Source: CAZIFG01 sp964539135 (GTDB lineage Bacteria; Margulisbacteria; Marinamargulisbacteria; GCA-2716485; CAZIFG01). From it: DNA of 64,000 bases. Under the pieces are notes generated by a model. It saw nothing but the letters and a program-made list of their open reading frames with translations. It had not been told where the DNA came from and ran no database searches. How positions within the stretch are numbered: position 1 is the first letter of the stretch; the number at the start of each line of letters is the position of its first letter. Shown in pieces: positions 24,089 through 32,951 of this stretch. The DNA lies in NCBI GenBank assembly GCA_964539135.1, contig CAZIFG010000001.1, positions 1 through 64,000 on the forward strand. The letters are read 5' to 3'. A program made the translations under genes and the position numbers.

Positions 24089-25018
24089 ATGAAAAAAATA
24101 ATTGCTTCTGTTCCGGCTCGTTTTATAGCGGTTCTTCCTCATCATAAGCCGTTTTCTAAGGATTATTTCCAGTGGTATCGTTTTAAGTTTTTGCCTGCGG
24201 ATTTTTTTACTACGCCTTTGTATGATTCTACGAGTTACCAAGGCGATCGTATTTATGCCTTTCTTTCTGATCTTTCTCATTTGGATCCTCCTGACCTTCT
24301 GGCTCTGTTTCCTTCTAAAATAGAGATGACTCCGAAGGAAACTGTTGCCTTTTTATCTCATTTATTTAAACAGGGTGCTTTAGAGGCGGCAGGTTCTTTT
24401 TTAAAAATTGTGTCTATTTTAGATCCGGGGCAGTTTAAGCTTTGGTTTAAACCGGATCATTCTCTTTCACCTTCTTCTTTCTCACTTGTTTCTTTTTTAT
24501 ACACTTCTATTTTTGAGGTTTCTAATATTCGAACCCCAGAGTCTAAAATGACGGCTATGCATCAGGTATTGAGTTATATGCCGCGTGAAATTTTGACGAC
24601 TTCTACGCTTAAGGAGGTGTATTTGAAACTTCAGTCGATCCATGCCGTTTTTGGCGCAGAGATTGTGGATGCTCAACTTAAAGCATTCAATGCTATTTTG
24701 GCTCAACATGGATTTACGCCGATTTCATTTCCTACTTTTTCACCTCCAAAGCCTGTTGTTCCAGAGCTTGTATTGCTGAAAGGGGATATTTTTTCTACTC
24801 CTCGTTTTGGTTCTGATACGGATTTAAACTCTAAGGCGAAGCCTCTTTGTACTAGTAGGATTAAATTTTCTGATCTTCCTTCTTCTGACTGGATCCCGGG
24901 GGTGGGGGAGGGGAAGCGCGCTAAAGTGACGGTTCTTCCTCCTTCAACAGAGGGTTCTCCTAAGAATTTTAATGAGGGCGATTTCATGGATGATATTGGT
25001 TTCCCTTCCTCCCCCTAG
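24089..25018 (+). CDS. Hypothetical protein, 309 residues
   Basis: Not recognised. It has no clear signal peptide or membrane helix; the middle (~70-215) is predicted mainly helical and the last ~90 residues are Pro/Ser/Thr-rich and probably disordered ('FPTFSPPKPVVPELVLLKG', 'VLPPSTEGSPKNF'). The G/T-rich codon usage matches other + strand genes. The start lies just after a strong extended -10, suggesting leaderless translation. It stands alone between ogt and the - strand methyltransferase gene. Confidence 0.65.
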   Translation: MKKIIASVPARFIAVLPHHKPFSKDYFQWYRFKFLPADFFTTPLYDSTSYQGDRIYAFLSDLSHLDPPDLLALFPSKIEMTPKETVAFLSHLFKQGALEAAGSFLKIVSILDPGQFKLWFKPDHSLSPSSFSLVSFLYTSIFEVSNIRTPESKMTAMHQVLSYMPREILTTSTLKEVYLKLQSIHAVFGAEIVDAQLKAFNAILAQHGFTPISFPTFSPPKPVVPELVLLKGDIFSTPRFGSDTDLNSKAKPLCTSRIKFSDLPSSDWIPGVGEGKRAKVTVLPPSTEGSPKNFNEGDFMDDIGFPSSP

Positions 25019-25056
25019 ATTTTATGGATGCTTAAAAAGTGGGACTGGTGGAGGAA

Positions 25057-26595
25057 TTATAACAGGGAGAGGCCTTCTTTTGCCCATGTGTAGTTTGGAT
25101 TTAGTTTTAAGGCCAGTTTGAATTGTAGTTCGGCTTCTTTTTTTTCGTTTAATACATAGTGGCACAACCCAATATTATAATGGTGGGCTTCATCTTCTAA
25201 TTCGAATAAGGTCATCGATTTTTTATAGCATTCCATTGCGTGTGTATACTCTGAAATTAAATAATAGAGTCGCCCAATTTCAAAGAGTTGGTGTACTTTA
25301 TTTGGAAAGATATAAACCTGAGCTTCGGCGAGTTTTAAACCTCTTTGTAATATGCTTTGGTCCCGAAGTGTGATGGTTTGAATTTTTTTATTTAATACTT
25401 CGGATAGGGAAAATAGTACTTCTGGGTCCCAATAGGCTAAATCTAAAAGGGTGTAGAGCTCGTCTGGGGTATGATTTTCGGCTTGTTTTAATAGGATGTT
25501 TTTTAATAAAATAAAGGATTCTGGGGGCATTCTATTATTGAGTAAATTAAAGATGTGATTTGTTTTTGGGTAATTTTCTTTTGAATGTGTCCAGAATAAA
25601 CATACTTTTAATCCTGCATTTTCTGTGGGGAGATGACTTTGCCCCCCTTTTAAGTGGATATATTTTGAGAGGGCATCAAAATTTGTCATCAGTGAAAAGC
25701 TGCCGTGAAAGGCAATGTGAACTTGTTTGATGTCTTCAAAGTTTTGTTCGTTAATATGGCCTTTGTCCGCAGAGATTATAAAGGCCCCTTGTTTGGATAG
25801 CGAGGCTAGATGATCTATACATTGAACACCGCCAATGGGGATAATAAATGTCGCTGATTTTAAGGTGTTTTTGTAGTTTTCAAGAACAGCATTGAGTGGC
25901 TCATTCTTATAATACTCTGTATTAATGGGCTTAAAATCGAAGTGATGCTTTAGGGGATCCATTGAAATGACACCCTTTTTTTTACAATTACTTTTAGGTG
26001 AGGATGTTGTGATCAGTCCCTCGTAGAGGGTATGGTTTTCGACTTTAAACGCATCGTGAGGGATGGTGTCAAAGAGATAATTTGAAATGACAATGAGTGG
26101 ATTTTTTCGGCTGTTTGAGTCTAAAATTTCGCCACTGTATTTTAGCTTTATCGGATGTGTTTGATAGCAGTCATATTTAGCGTAATCTAAAAGACCTTTT
26201 TCTTGAAAGTGCTTTAATTGAGGCTGTTTTTCCCAATAGGAGATAATTCTTTCTGTGAAATCGGTCATGACATATTGAAACTTTAAATGTTCTAGTCCAA
26301 ATGTGTGTCTTAAGGTGTCTAGGTGTGTGAGACATAAAAATGAAAATTTGCCAGACCCACTGCCTAATTCTATGCAGGTAATGGCTTCTTTGGGGTCTAT
26401 GATGCCCCTTTCAATGCTTTCTTGAATGTAGGTGATGATGGTATTGGCGTAGGTTGTTGCGATGACGCTGTTGCTTGTGACATAAAAGGGCACAGCGCCT
26501 TTCCAAGAATCAATGCCTTTTTCATTAAAATAATCTTGCTGAAATTGCCAAATTTTGGAGTGCGATAAGCGTTGTTTTTTTTCCAGTTCTTTCAT
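25057..26595 (-). CDS. SAM-dependent methyltransferase-like protein with C-terminal TPR
   Basis: 512 residues. Residues ~70-150 hold a Rossmann-type SAM site ('ITCIELGSGSGKFSFLCL', 'YVMTDFTERIISYW') and 'PLIVISNYLFDTIPHDAFKV', an arrangement like MidA-type or large uncharacterised methyltransferases. The last ~100 residues are tetratricopeptide-like ('YHAMECYKKSMTLFELEDEA'-style helices, then 'HYNIGLCHYVLNEKKEAELQ'). Methylation of a protein partner bound by the TPR is a reasonable guess only. It is divergent from the DJ-1/PfpI gene. Confidence 0.65.
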   Translation of the reverse strand: MKELEKKQRLSHSKIWQFQQDYFNEKGIDSWKGAVPFYVTSNSVIATTYANTIITYIQESIERGIIDPKEAITCIELGSGSGKFSFLCLTHLDTLRHTFGLEHLKFQYVMTDFTERIISYWEKQPQLKHFQEKGLLDYAKYDCYQTHPIKLKYSGEILDSNSRKNPLIVISNYLFDTIPHDAFKVENHTLYEGLITTSSPKSNCKKKGVISMDPLKHHFDFKPINTEYYKNEPLNAVLENYKNTLKSATFIIPIGGVQCIDHLASLSKQGAFIISADKGHINEQNFEDIKQVHIAFHGSFSLMTNFDALSKYIHLKGGQSHLPTENAGLKVCLFWTHSKENYPKTNHIFNLLNNRMPPESFILLKNILLKQAENHTPDELYTLLDLAYWDPEVLFSLSEVLNKKIQTITLRDQSILQRGLKLAEAQVYIFPNKVHQLFEIGRLYYLISEYTHAMECYKKSMTLFELEDEAHHYNIGLCHYVLNEKKEAELQFKLALKLNPNYTWAKEGLSLL

Positions 26596-26678
26596 GATTC
26601 TGATTTACCCTTTTTGTGTCTGTTTAAACCTTGGGACGGGAGATGATTTTCTTGGATGTGGTCATGCCTGTCTTTTTT

Positions 26679-26690
26679 ACAGTATACTGT
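26679..26690 (+). promoter_or_regulatory. Palindromic -10 region upstream of the DJ-1/PfpI gene
   Basis: ACAGTATACTGT is a perfect 12-bp palindrome containing the -10-like TATACT, 27 nt upstream of the ATG at 26718. A dimeric regulator could bind over the promoter. No good -35 is seen. Confidence 0.4.
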
Positions 26691-26717
26691 GTTTTATTTT
26701 TTATTTGGAGGACTTTT

Positions 26718-27272
26718 ATGATTCGGGCCGCTATTCTTTTAGCCGATGGATTTGAAGATATTGAAGCCTTTGCTGTTATTGATATTTTAAGACGTGCTGG
26801 GGCTTTACTTTCTATAGTGGGTGTTTCGGCTTTAGGGGTACGCTCAAAATTGAATGTTCGGGTTCATGCTGAACTGACTTTAGATGCAATTTCAGACACC
26901 TTGTTTGATCTTCTTATTTTGCCAGGGGGCGGTGAGGGCGTTCAGCATTTATCTGAAAACGCAGCTGTTCGTGCGTGTATTGCCTTGCATGATGCACATC
27001 GCAAATGGATTGCGGCTATTTGTGCGGCGCCTACTTTATTAGAATCGATGGGTCTGTTAAGGGGACGTATGGCAACCTCGTATCCCTCTCTTAAATACAG
27101 GTTTCAAACCTGTATTTATGCTGAAACATCGGTGGTGTGTTCGGATCATATTATTACTTCAAGAGGGCCTGGGACGACCTTTGAGTTTGCTTATTTTTTA
27201 GTCGAAAAATTATATTCTAAAGCCTTCTCCGATGCTTTGAAACATGAAATGGTTTTTGAACAGAAAGTTTAA
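26718..27272 (+). CDS. DJ-1/PfpI family protein
   Basis: 184 residues from the ATG at 26718, chosen because GGAGG lies 7 nt upstream and the family's start 'RAAILLADGFEDIEAFAVID' follows; an in-frame start at 26631 would add residues upstream of the ribosome binding site. The nucleophile elbow is 'WIAAICAAPTLLES' with the conserved Cys, and 'ITSRGPGTTFEFAYFLVE' is the family's C-terminal signature. Members act as glyoxalase/deglycase or redox chaperones. A 27-nt palindrome lies inside the gene at 27092-27118, in a variable loop. Confidence 0.9.
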   Translation: MIRAAILLADGFEDIEAFAVIDILRRAGALLSIVGVSALGVRSKLNVRVHAELTLDAISDTLFDLLILPGGGEGVQHLSENAAVRACIALHDAHRKWIAAICAAPTLLESMGLLRGRMATSYPSLKYRFQTCIYAETSVVCSDHIITSRGPGTTFEFAYFLVEKLYSKAFSDALKHEMVFEQKV

Positions 27273-27276
27273 GCGA

Positions 27277-27702
27277 TTAAACGCCTTTTTGATGTACAAA
27301 TAAGAGGGTTGTGTGTTGGATTTTTTTGATCATGGCAAAAAAACCATTGGTTCTACTGGGGCTTAAATGTTGGTCCAATTCCAATTCCGCAAAAAGACTT
27401 TGGATATCTAAGGTGATGATTTCTTTGGGCGTTTTATTTTGCAGGGCGCTTAGGATTACGGCAATAAGTCCTTTTACAATACTGGCATCGCTGTCTGCTA
27501 TGAATTCAGGATTTTCGGCCTCTGGATTTTTAACTACAATCCATACATTACTCATGCATCCCAATACTTTATTTTCGGCTGTTTTTTCTGTTTCAGGGAA
27601 AGGAGGGAGTTGCTTTCCAATTTGAATGAGATATTTAAATCGGTCATCCCAATGATTGAGGGCGCGAAAATTGGCTTTAATTTGATCTAAATGAGGTAAC
27701 AT
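27277..27702 (-). CDS. sufE: SufE-like cysteine desulfurase activator
   Basis: SufE accepts sulfur from the desulfurase SufS for Fe-S cluster assembly. From the ATG at 27702 it has 141 residues; the longer open frame to 27879 is hemB in another frame. The sulfur-accepting Cys is in 'ENKVLGCMSNVWIVV', and 'LIQIGKQLPPFPE' and 'LSPSRTNGFFAMI' are typical. Its ATG overlaps the hemB stop (TAATG). The rest of the suf system is not in the window. Confidence 0.9.
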   Translation of the reverse strand: MLPHLDQIKANFRALNHWDDRFKYLIQIGKQLPPFPETEKTAENKVLGCMSNVWIVVKNPEAENPEFIADSDASIVKGLIAVILSALQNKTPKEIITLDIQSLFAELELDQHLSPSRTNGFFAMIKKIQHTTLLFVHQKGV

Positions 27703-28667
27703 TAGAGTCTTTTTGCAATTTCTAGGGCGGCGTAAGTAAAAATCATGCTGGCGCCTGCTCGTTTTAAACATAGGAGAGATTCTTGCATGATGGCGTTTGC
27801 TTGTTCTTGGGTATGTGTTGGATTCATGATCATGCTGTATTCGCCGCTGACTTGATAGGCAGCGATGGGAAGAGTGCATGTGTTTGCGAGCTCTCTGATA
27901 ATATCAAGGTAAAAAATACCTGGTTTTATCATGAGTATGTCAGCGCCTTCTTGGATATCCAATTGACATTCTCTTTGGGCTTCGAGTCTATTTGCTGGAT
28001 TCATTTGATAGGTTTTTTTATCGCCTTCTCGGGGTTCCGAATTTAAGGCATCTCTAAAAGGACCGTATAAACTCGAACAATATTTAGCTGCATACGACAT
28101 GATGAGTGTCTTTTCCTGTTGATTCTGATCCAGTGCGCTTCTAATCGCAGCCACGCGGCCATCCATCATGTCGGAGGGGGCTACAATATCAGATCCGGCT
28201 TCTGCTTGTAAGACAGCCATTTCAGCTAGTATTTCAACGGTTTCATCATTGAGAATGTTTCCGTTTTTAACTAAGCCATCGTGGCCATCGCTGGAATATG
28301 GGTCTAGCGCAATATCCGAAATGACCAGAAGGTCTGGAATAGTATCTTTAATCGCACGGATTGTTCTGCAGGTTAAGTTGTTTGGGTTGAGGGCTTCGTT
28401 TGCGTTGGGACTTTTGAGTTTATCTTCGATGACAGGAAAGATGGCAATACCTGAGATGCCTGCTTTTTGAGCCTCTTTACTGATTTTGATCAGATCGTTT
28501 AACGAATATCGAAAACATCCGGGCATGCTTTGAATGGGGGTTGATTTTGGGCCTTCCTGCACAAAAAGAGGCAGAATTAGATCTTCGGGATGCAGGTGTG
28601 TTTCTTGAACTAAATGGCGTATAGCTGGATTTTGTCTTAGTCGTCTTGGACGGTGTAAAAGGGTCAT
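27702..28667 (-). CDS. hemB: Delta-aminolevulinic acid dehydratase
   Basis: HemB condenses two ALA to porphobilinogen for haem. It has 321 residues. The catalytic Lys segments are 'SYAAKYCSSLYGPFRDA' and 'DILMIKPGIFYLDIIRE'. The metal site reads 'LDPYSSDGHDGLVKNG', lacking the triple-Cys of the zinc class, so it belongs to the Asp-rich Mg-type. It overlaps hisI (ATGA) upstream and sufE downstream, forming a tight hisI-hemB-sufE operon. Confidence 0.96.
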   Translation of the reverse strand: MTLLHRPRRLRQNPAIRHLVQETHLHPEDLILPLFVQEGPKSTPIQSMPGCFRYSLNDLIKISKEAQKAGISGIAIFPVIEDKLKSPNANEALNPNNLTCRTIRAIKDTIPDLLVISDIALDPYSSDGHDGLVKNGNILNDETVEILAEMAVLQAEAGSDIVAPSDMMDGRVAAIRSALDQNQQEKTLIMSYAAKYCSSLYGPFRDALNSEPREGDKKTYQMNPANRLEAQRECQLDIQEGADILMIKPGIFYLDIIRELANTCTLPIAAYQVSGEYSMIMNPTHTQEQANAIMQESLLCLKRAGASMIFTYAALEIAKRL

Positions 28668-29143
28668 AATTGAGTTGGGTTGGGGGCGTCCCCATAGATC
28701 TCTTTAGGGTCAAAGACTTTGTGACTTTCTTCGTAGTGTAAGCGAGGCTGTTCTGTGAGTTGGGCACCTGTTGGAATGCTTCTGTAAAAACAGGATCTAT
28801 ATCCTACATGGCAACTGGCGGCTAATCCTTGGACTTCTACTCTGAGCCAGATACAATCTTGGTCATCGTCAATTCGACATTCTTTAATGCGTTGTATGAG
28901 ACCACTTGTTTTGCCTTTGTGCCACAGCGCTTGTCTGCTCCGACTATAATAGACCGCTTCTCCGGATTCTAAGGTTTGAACCAGTGCTTCCTCATTCATG
29001 TAGCCATGCATGAGGAGTTCTCCGCTATGGTAGTCGGTTGTTACAACGGGGATGAGGCCTTTTTCGTCAAATTTTGGCGCTAAATCGAAGCCTTCTTCTA
29101 CTTGTTCTACGCTGATTCTTTTTTCAAAATAGGGCTTGGTCAT
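28664..29143 (-). CDS. hisI: Phosphoribosyl-AMP cyclohydrolase
   Basis: HisI opens the purine ring of PR-AMP in histidine synthesis. I start at the ATG at 29143 (159 residues) because the longer frame to 29227 runs into the tRNA gene. Signatures are 'LLMHGYMNEEALVQTLESGEA', 'YYSRSRQALWHKGKTSG' and the zinc/magnesium ligands in 'IDDDQDCIWLRV' and 'AASCHVGYRSCFYR'. No HisE domain is fused. A ribosome binding site is poor; GGAAACC precedes the ATG. No other his genes lie nearby. Confidence 0.93.
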   Translation of the reverse strand: MTKPYFEKRISVEQVEEGFDLAPKFDEKGLIPVVTTDYHSGELLMHGYMNEEALVQTLESGEAVYYSRSRQALWHKGKTSGLIQRIKECRIDDDQDCIWLRVEVQGLAASCHVGYRSCFYRSIPTGAQLTEQPRLHYEESHKVFDPKEIYGDAPNPTQL

Positions 29144-29165
29144 GACGGTTTCCTTGCTTCTTACG

Positions 29166-29241
29166 TGGTGCGCTCGGTAGGAGTCGAACCTACAACCTCT
29201 TGATCCGTAGTCAAGTGCTCTATCCATTAAGCCACGAGCGC
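29166..29241 (-). tRNA. tRNA-Arg (anticodon ACG)
   Basis: A complete 76-nt cloverleaf with the CCA end encoded. The acceptor stem is GCGCTCG/CGAGCGC, the D arm carries TGGATAGAG, the anticodon stem CTTGA/TCAAG closes the loop CTACGGA with anticodon ACG, and the T arm is GTAGG-TTCGACT-CCTAC. ACG is read as ICG after deamination and decodes CGU, CGC and CGA. It lies 22 nt upstream of the hisI start. Confidence 0.97.
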
Positions 29242-29365
29242 TCTGTTTAGGAGCCTGATTGTATCATATTTATGTGGTTGAATCTAGATTCTTTTCAAAA
29301 TAGGGGGGAGGGCAACAATTTCCTGTGTTGATGGCTTTATTTCTCTATTAACCTTGGACTGGTTT

Positions 29366-31168
29366 TTACGCGGGGATACCGTTTTCGGGGCTGTCCCCAA
29401 TTTGAATGTGCCATAAGTCAGCGTAAAGGCCTTTTTTTTCTAAGAGGCTTTCATGGGAGCCTTCTTCTGCAATTTTTCCGTCTGTGAGTACTAAAATACG
29501 GTTTGCGTGTCTTAGGGTTGAGAGTCGATGGGCAATAATAATAGCTGTTTTTCCTTTTGTGAGCGTATTGAGATTTTTTTGAATCGCGCGTTCTGTTTCC
29601 GTATCTACGGAACTTGTGGCTTCGTCAAAAATCATGATAGGCGCATTTTTAAGAATGGCTCTTGCAATGCTGAGACGCTGCCGTTGTCCGCCCGATAATT
29701 TAATCCCCCTTTCGCCTACAATGGTGTCGTATTTTTCCGGTAATGTTTGTACAAATTCATCTAGTTCGGCTTCTTTTGCAGCTTTGATGACGGCATCTTG
29801 AGGGAGTGTTTCATTGTTTCCGTAGGCAATGTTTTCGTAAATGGTGCCATGAAAGAGGTAGACGTCCTGGCTGACCAGCGCGATGTTTTTTCTGAGTACA
29901 TTTAAGGGAATATGGCGACTGTCTTCGTCATCTATCATGATCGAGCCTTCAGTTGGGGCGTATAATCGAAGTAGGAGTTTAATCAGTGTGGATTTTCCGG
30001 ATCCTGTTGTGCCTGCGATACCAATAATTTCATTTTTTTGAATGGTGGCATGAATGCCTTTTAAAATAGGGATTTTGTTTTCATACGCAAATTGGATGTT
30101 TTTAAGCTCTATTTTTCCATTTAGAGTGGTTTTTTGAGTATTATATCCCTCTGTTTGAGGTTCTGCAGGGGCGTCTAAAAGATCAAAAATACGTCGGCAA
30201 CTTGCATTGGCACGTTCATAATCATCTAAAATGACACCTAGCTCTGTTAGGGGCCATAACATTCGTTGAATGAGCATGGAAAATAAGACCAATTCCCCAA
30301 GGGTTAAAATGCCTTTATTTTCTAAAACCCAGTAGCTTCCGATAAACAAGACGCCTGCAAATCCGAGTGCGATGATCATTCGAATGAGGGGGACATATAA
30401 ACTGGATAGCTTAATGGCTTCAATATTTGCGGATTTGTAGGCTTGACTGGCCGCTTCTACCCGCCTTTTTTCAAAGGCTTCGGCTGTGAAACTTTTGACC
30501 ACTAAAATGCCGGCCAAGTTATTTTCTAGCCTACTGCTTAATTTTCCAACATAGTCTCTAAGTTTCGCATATTTGGGGGATATCTTTTTTTGATAATAGA
30601 GACTTCCCCAAATGACAAAGGGCATAGGGGTAAGGCATACAATCGCCAATTGCCACGATGTTGTAAATAAAACGAGGCTTGAAAATATAAAAAGAATGCC
30701 AATTTGAACCAATTTGTTAAATCCAGTGTTTAAAAAGCGTTCAAGTTGGTTGACATCATCATTTAAGATGGCCATGGATTCGCCTAGCCGGTGGTTTTCA
30801 AAAAAAGATAAGGGCCTATTTTGGAGATGATTGTAGGTGTCTAATCTTAAAATATGTTGAATCGTTTGTGCCAGTGTAAAAAATTGGTATTGGTACATCC
30901 ATTGAAAAAAACTTTCAAATCCAAAAATAATAAAGCCCAGACAGGCTAAAAAACCTGCCATTTTTAAGGGATCTTCTGTGCCTGTGATCATTGAAATCCA
31001 GTTCGGAGGTGTTCCTTTAACAGAATCAATGACCCATCCTACCAATAAAGGGGGCATGAGGTCCAAGATCTTATTTAAAATGCTTGCAGTGCTGGCCAGG
31101 CTTAATTCTTTATAATAGGGCCTAAGATAGGCGAATAATTTTCTCATAGGACTTGAATTTTTTTTCAT
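29366..31168 (-). CDS. ABC exporter (MsbA-like), fused membrane and ATPase domains
   Basis: 600 residues. The N-terminal ~320 hold about six membrane helices of the type I exporter fold ('FESFFQWMYQYQFFTLAQ', 'LGFAGVLFIGSYWVL'). The ATPase has Walker A 'GTTGSGKSTLIKLLLRL', the signature 'LSGGQRQRLSIARAIL', Walker B 'PIMIFDEATSSVD' and the H-loop 'IIAHRLSTLRHANR'. It works as a homodimer. Given the LPS genes around, flipping lipid A-core is plausible, but many exporters look the same. A full MITE lies 38 nt upstream of its start and may influence its expression. Confidence 0.93.
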   Translation of the reverse strand: MKKNSSPMRKLFAYLRPYYKELSLASTASILNKILDLMPPLLVGWVIDSVKGTPPNWISMITGTEDPLKMAGFLACLGFIIFGFESFFQWMYQYQFFTLAQTIQHILRLDTYNHLQNRPLSFFENHRLGESMAILNDDVNQLERFLNTGFNKLVQIGILFIFSSLVLFTTSWQLAIVCLTPMPFVIWGSLYYQKKISPKYAKLRDYVGKLSSRLENNLAGILVVKSFTAEAFEKRRVEAASQAYKSANIEAIKLSSLYVPLIRMIIALGFAGVLFIGSYWVLENKGILTLGELVLFSMLIQRMLWPLTELGVILDDYERANASCRRIFDLLDAPAEPQTEGYNTQKTTLNGKIELKNIQFAYENKIPILKGIHATIQKNEIIGIAGTTGSGKSTLIKLLLRLYAPTEGSIMIDDEDSRHIPLNVLRKNIALVSQDVYLFHGTIYENIAYGNNETLPQDAVIKAAKEAELDEFVQTLPEKYDTIVGERGIKLSGGQRQRLSIARAILKNAPIMIFDEATSSVDTETERAIQKNLNTLTKGKTAIIIAHRLSTLRHANRILVLTDGKIAEEGSHESLLEKKGLYADLWHIQIGDSPENGIPA

Positions 31169-31206
31169 AGGCGCTATTTTAGCGTTCTTTTGAATCCAAT
31201 TCTAGG

Positions 31207-31343
31207 GGGGCTGTTGCAAAACGCCTATTTTGGCCATCTGCGGTGCTATCCTCGTCCTCAAGTCCTCATTTATACCGTATAAGGGCTTTCGCTCTCGGAA
31301 TGCCTTGCAGCTGATCCAAATGTAGGCATTTCGCAACAGTCCC
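31207..31343 (+). mobile_element. MITE copy 5 (137 bp), intergenic upstream of the ABC exporter
   Basis: It begins GGGGCTGTTGCAAAACGCC and ends GGCATTTCGCAACAGTCCC. The flanks CTAGG (31202-31206) and CTCGG (31344-31348) match at 4 of 5 positions, as an aged duplication would. It is shortened by 5 bp, which breaks the - strand frame seen in other copies. Orientation is the same as all other full copies. Confidence 0.9.
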
Positions 31344-31362
31344 CTCGGTATTTTTTAACTGC

Positions 31363-31620
31363 TTAATGGCTTACGGCAATATGCTTGTATAGCTTTTCAA
31401 TTCGAATTTGAACTGGGGGATAGAGTGAGGTGTTTAAAGATTGAATGTCATGATCTGGAAGTTCTGCGATCGGGGATTTCTTTTCTTCTTTTTTATTCTT
31501 TTCGTCTTCTTTTTTATTTTGCTTTCTATTTTCTTCGTTGGTGGGTTTTTCAACACGACTGGGTGCTCTTAATGGATTGAGCTTATACGTATTTGAATGA
31601 CTGTGAACACTGCCTGACAT
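31363..31620 (-). CDS. Small hypothetical protein, highly charged
   Basis: 85 residues, not recognised. The centre is a Lys/Glu/Asn run ('ENRKQNKKEDEKNKKEEKK') flanked by a Ser/His-rich start and an 'SLYPPVQIRIEKLYKHIAV' end. No signal peptide or membrane segment. An AAGGAAGG ribosome binding site precedes the ATG, which supports translation. A MITE lies immediately 3' of it. Confidence 0.5.
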   Translation of the reverse strand: MSGSVHSHSNTYKLNPLRAPSRVEKPTNEENRKQNKKEDEKNKKEEKKSPIAELPDHDIQSLNTSLYPPVQIRIEKLYKHIAVSH

Positions 31621-31780
31621 ATTTCCTTCCTTTTTTAGGTTCCCTTAATGATTATCGGCGTTTTTTGTGATTTTTTTCATGCACTATTATTTGTTTCTTT
31701 TTCAACCTTCTACTATTATTTTTGTAATGGATATCATACCCTACTTCTAGGGTTTTATCTTATTCATTTTAACTGTTTTT

Positions 31781-32470
31781 TTATAGGAATTTTAAAAATG
31801 GATTGTGTTCTTTTTCTTCTTTTAAGGTTGTATTTGGGCCATGTCCAGAAAGGATTAGGGTTGTGTTGGGTAAGGGGAATAGCTGTGTTTTGATGCTTGA
31901 AAGTAATGTTTTTGTGTCCCCAAAGGGGAGATCCGTTCGTCCTATACTGCCTTTAAATAGTGCGTCGCCTGCAAACAGAAGTGGGGCTTCGTTTATTGGA
32001 TTATCTTGTAAAATACTGTCGACATAGGGCATAAACAAGGCCACGTGCCCTGGGGCGTGACCCGGTGTGAATAAGCACTGCGCGGTGTAACTACCTATAG
32101 AAATACTACTGATATTATCTAGCCATTGGGTTGCGGGGGGAGGGTTTTTATACCCTGAAAACCCGTATCTTTCAGCCACTTTTTCGATGTTTTCTGACAG
32201 TGGCGTATCTTTTGAATGCCAATATAATTCAGGTGAAGGATGGTTTTCATCTTTAATGATTTCGAGTAAATCTACGACACCACCGGCATGGTCTAGATGG
32301 CAATGGGTGAGTATGATTTTATCAATGATATAATCTTCAGTAGCGCTATATAGTTTTTCGGCTTCGCCACCTGGATCGATAATGACAGCTTTTTTTGTGT
32401 GGGTATCTAGTAAGACCCTTGCATTTTGTTGATATTCGCAGACGGGAATGGTTTTAACGATTAGAGGCAT
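31781..32470 (-). CDS. Metallo-beta-lactamase fold hydrolase (glyoxalase II-like)
   Basis: 229 residues. The metal motif is 'ILTHCHLDHAGGVVDLLE' (HxHxDH), followed by 'FTPGHAPGHVALF', 'LLFAGDALFKGSIGRTDLP' and 'LILSGHGPNTTL' for the remaining ligands. This is the YcbL/glyoxalase II-like subgroup, probably thioester or related hydrolysis. Its start overlaps the rfaE2 stop by 17 nt, so it is the third gene of the rfaE1-rfaE2 operon. Confidence 0.88.
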   Translation of the reverse strand: MPLIVKTIPVCEYQQNARVLLDTHTKKAVIIDPGGEAEKLYSATEDYIIDKIILTHCHLDHAGGVVDLLEIIKDENHPSPELYWHSKDTPLSENIEKVAERYGFSGYKNPPPATQWLDNISSISIGSYTAQCLFTPGHAPGHVALFMPYVDSILQDNPINEAPLLFAGDALFKGSIGRTDLPFGDTKTLLSSIKTQLFPLPNTTLILSGHGPNTTLKEEKEHNPFLKFL

Positions 32471-32951
32471 TTTGTTGACTTTGAATTTTTTGGAGTGTTG
32501 CTGTTGTCGAGTTTCCCTCTATGAAGGATAGAATTTTTATCTTACCACCATATCTATTTACAATGGGAGTTTCGGGAAGTGTTTCTGGTGTATAGTCTCC
32601 GCCTTTTACATAAATATCGGGTTTTAAACGTTCAATTAAGGCGATGGGGGTGTTTTCATCAAATAAGGTGACAAAATCAATAGATTCTAAAGCTGCAATG
32701 ACTAGCGCTCTTTTTTCTTGAGTGTTTATGGGGCGGTCTGGTCCTTTTATTCTTTGAATGGATGCGTCGGTGTTGAGCCCTAAAATTAAGAGATCTCCGC
32801 TTTCCTTTGCTTCTTCTAGATAGAGGACGTGTCCTGGATGCAATAAATCAAAACATCCGTTTGTAAAGACTACTTTTTTTCCTGCTTTTTGAGCGTTTTG
32901 AACTATGGCCTGAAGGTCATCTTGTGTTTTTATTTTATCTTTAATTGTCAC
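32454..32951 (-). CDS. rfaE2: D-glycero-beta-D-manno-heptose 1-phosphate adenylyltransferase
   Basis: 165 residues equivalent to the C-terminal half of E. coli HldE. The nucleotidyltransferase motif is 'VFTNGCFDLLHPGHVLYLEE' (HxGH), then 'LGLNTDASIQRIKGPDRP' and the 'YVKGGDYTPETLPE' segment. It activates heptose phosphate with ATP for ADP-heptose, the precursor of LPS inner core. It overlaps rfaE1 upstream by 11 nt and the MBL gene downstream. Confidence 0.95.
   Translation of the reverse strand: MTIKDKIKTQDDLQAIVQNAQKAGKKVVFTNGCFDLLHPGHVLYLEEAKESGDLLILGLNTDASIQRIKGPDRPINTQEKRALVIAALESIDFVTLFDENTPIALIERLKPDIYVKGGDYTPETLPETPIVNRYGGKIKILSFIEGNSTTATLQKIQSQQNASNR

Noticed and set aside
25040..25055. 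GGGACTGGTGG resembling a MITE end
   Set aside because: Only the first seven bases match and the rest diverges.
27262..27300. Hairpin GTTTAAGCGATTAAAC between the DJ-1 gene and sufE as a bidirectional terminator
   Set aside because: The stem is short and A/T-rich; it may help termination but I could not support it.
27702..27879. Long N-terminal extension of sufE
   Set aside because: It is the hemB coding region read in another frame; the TAATG junction gives the proper start.
29143..29227. Open frame extending hisI upstream
   Set aside because: It runs through the tRNA-Arg gene; the family start matches the internal ATG.
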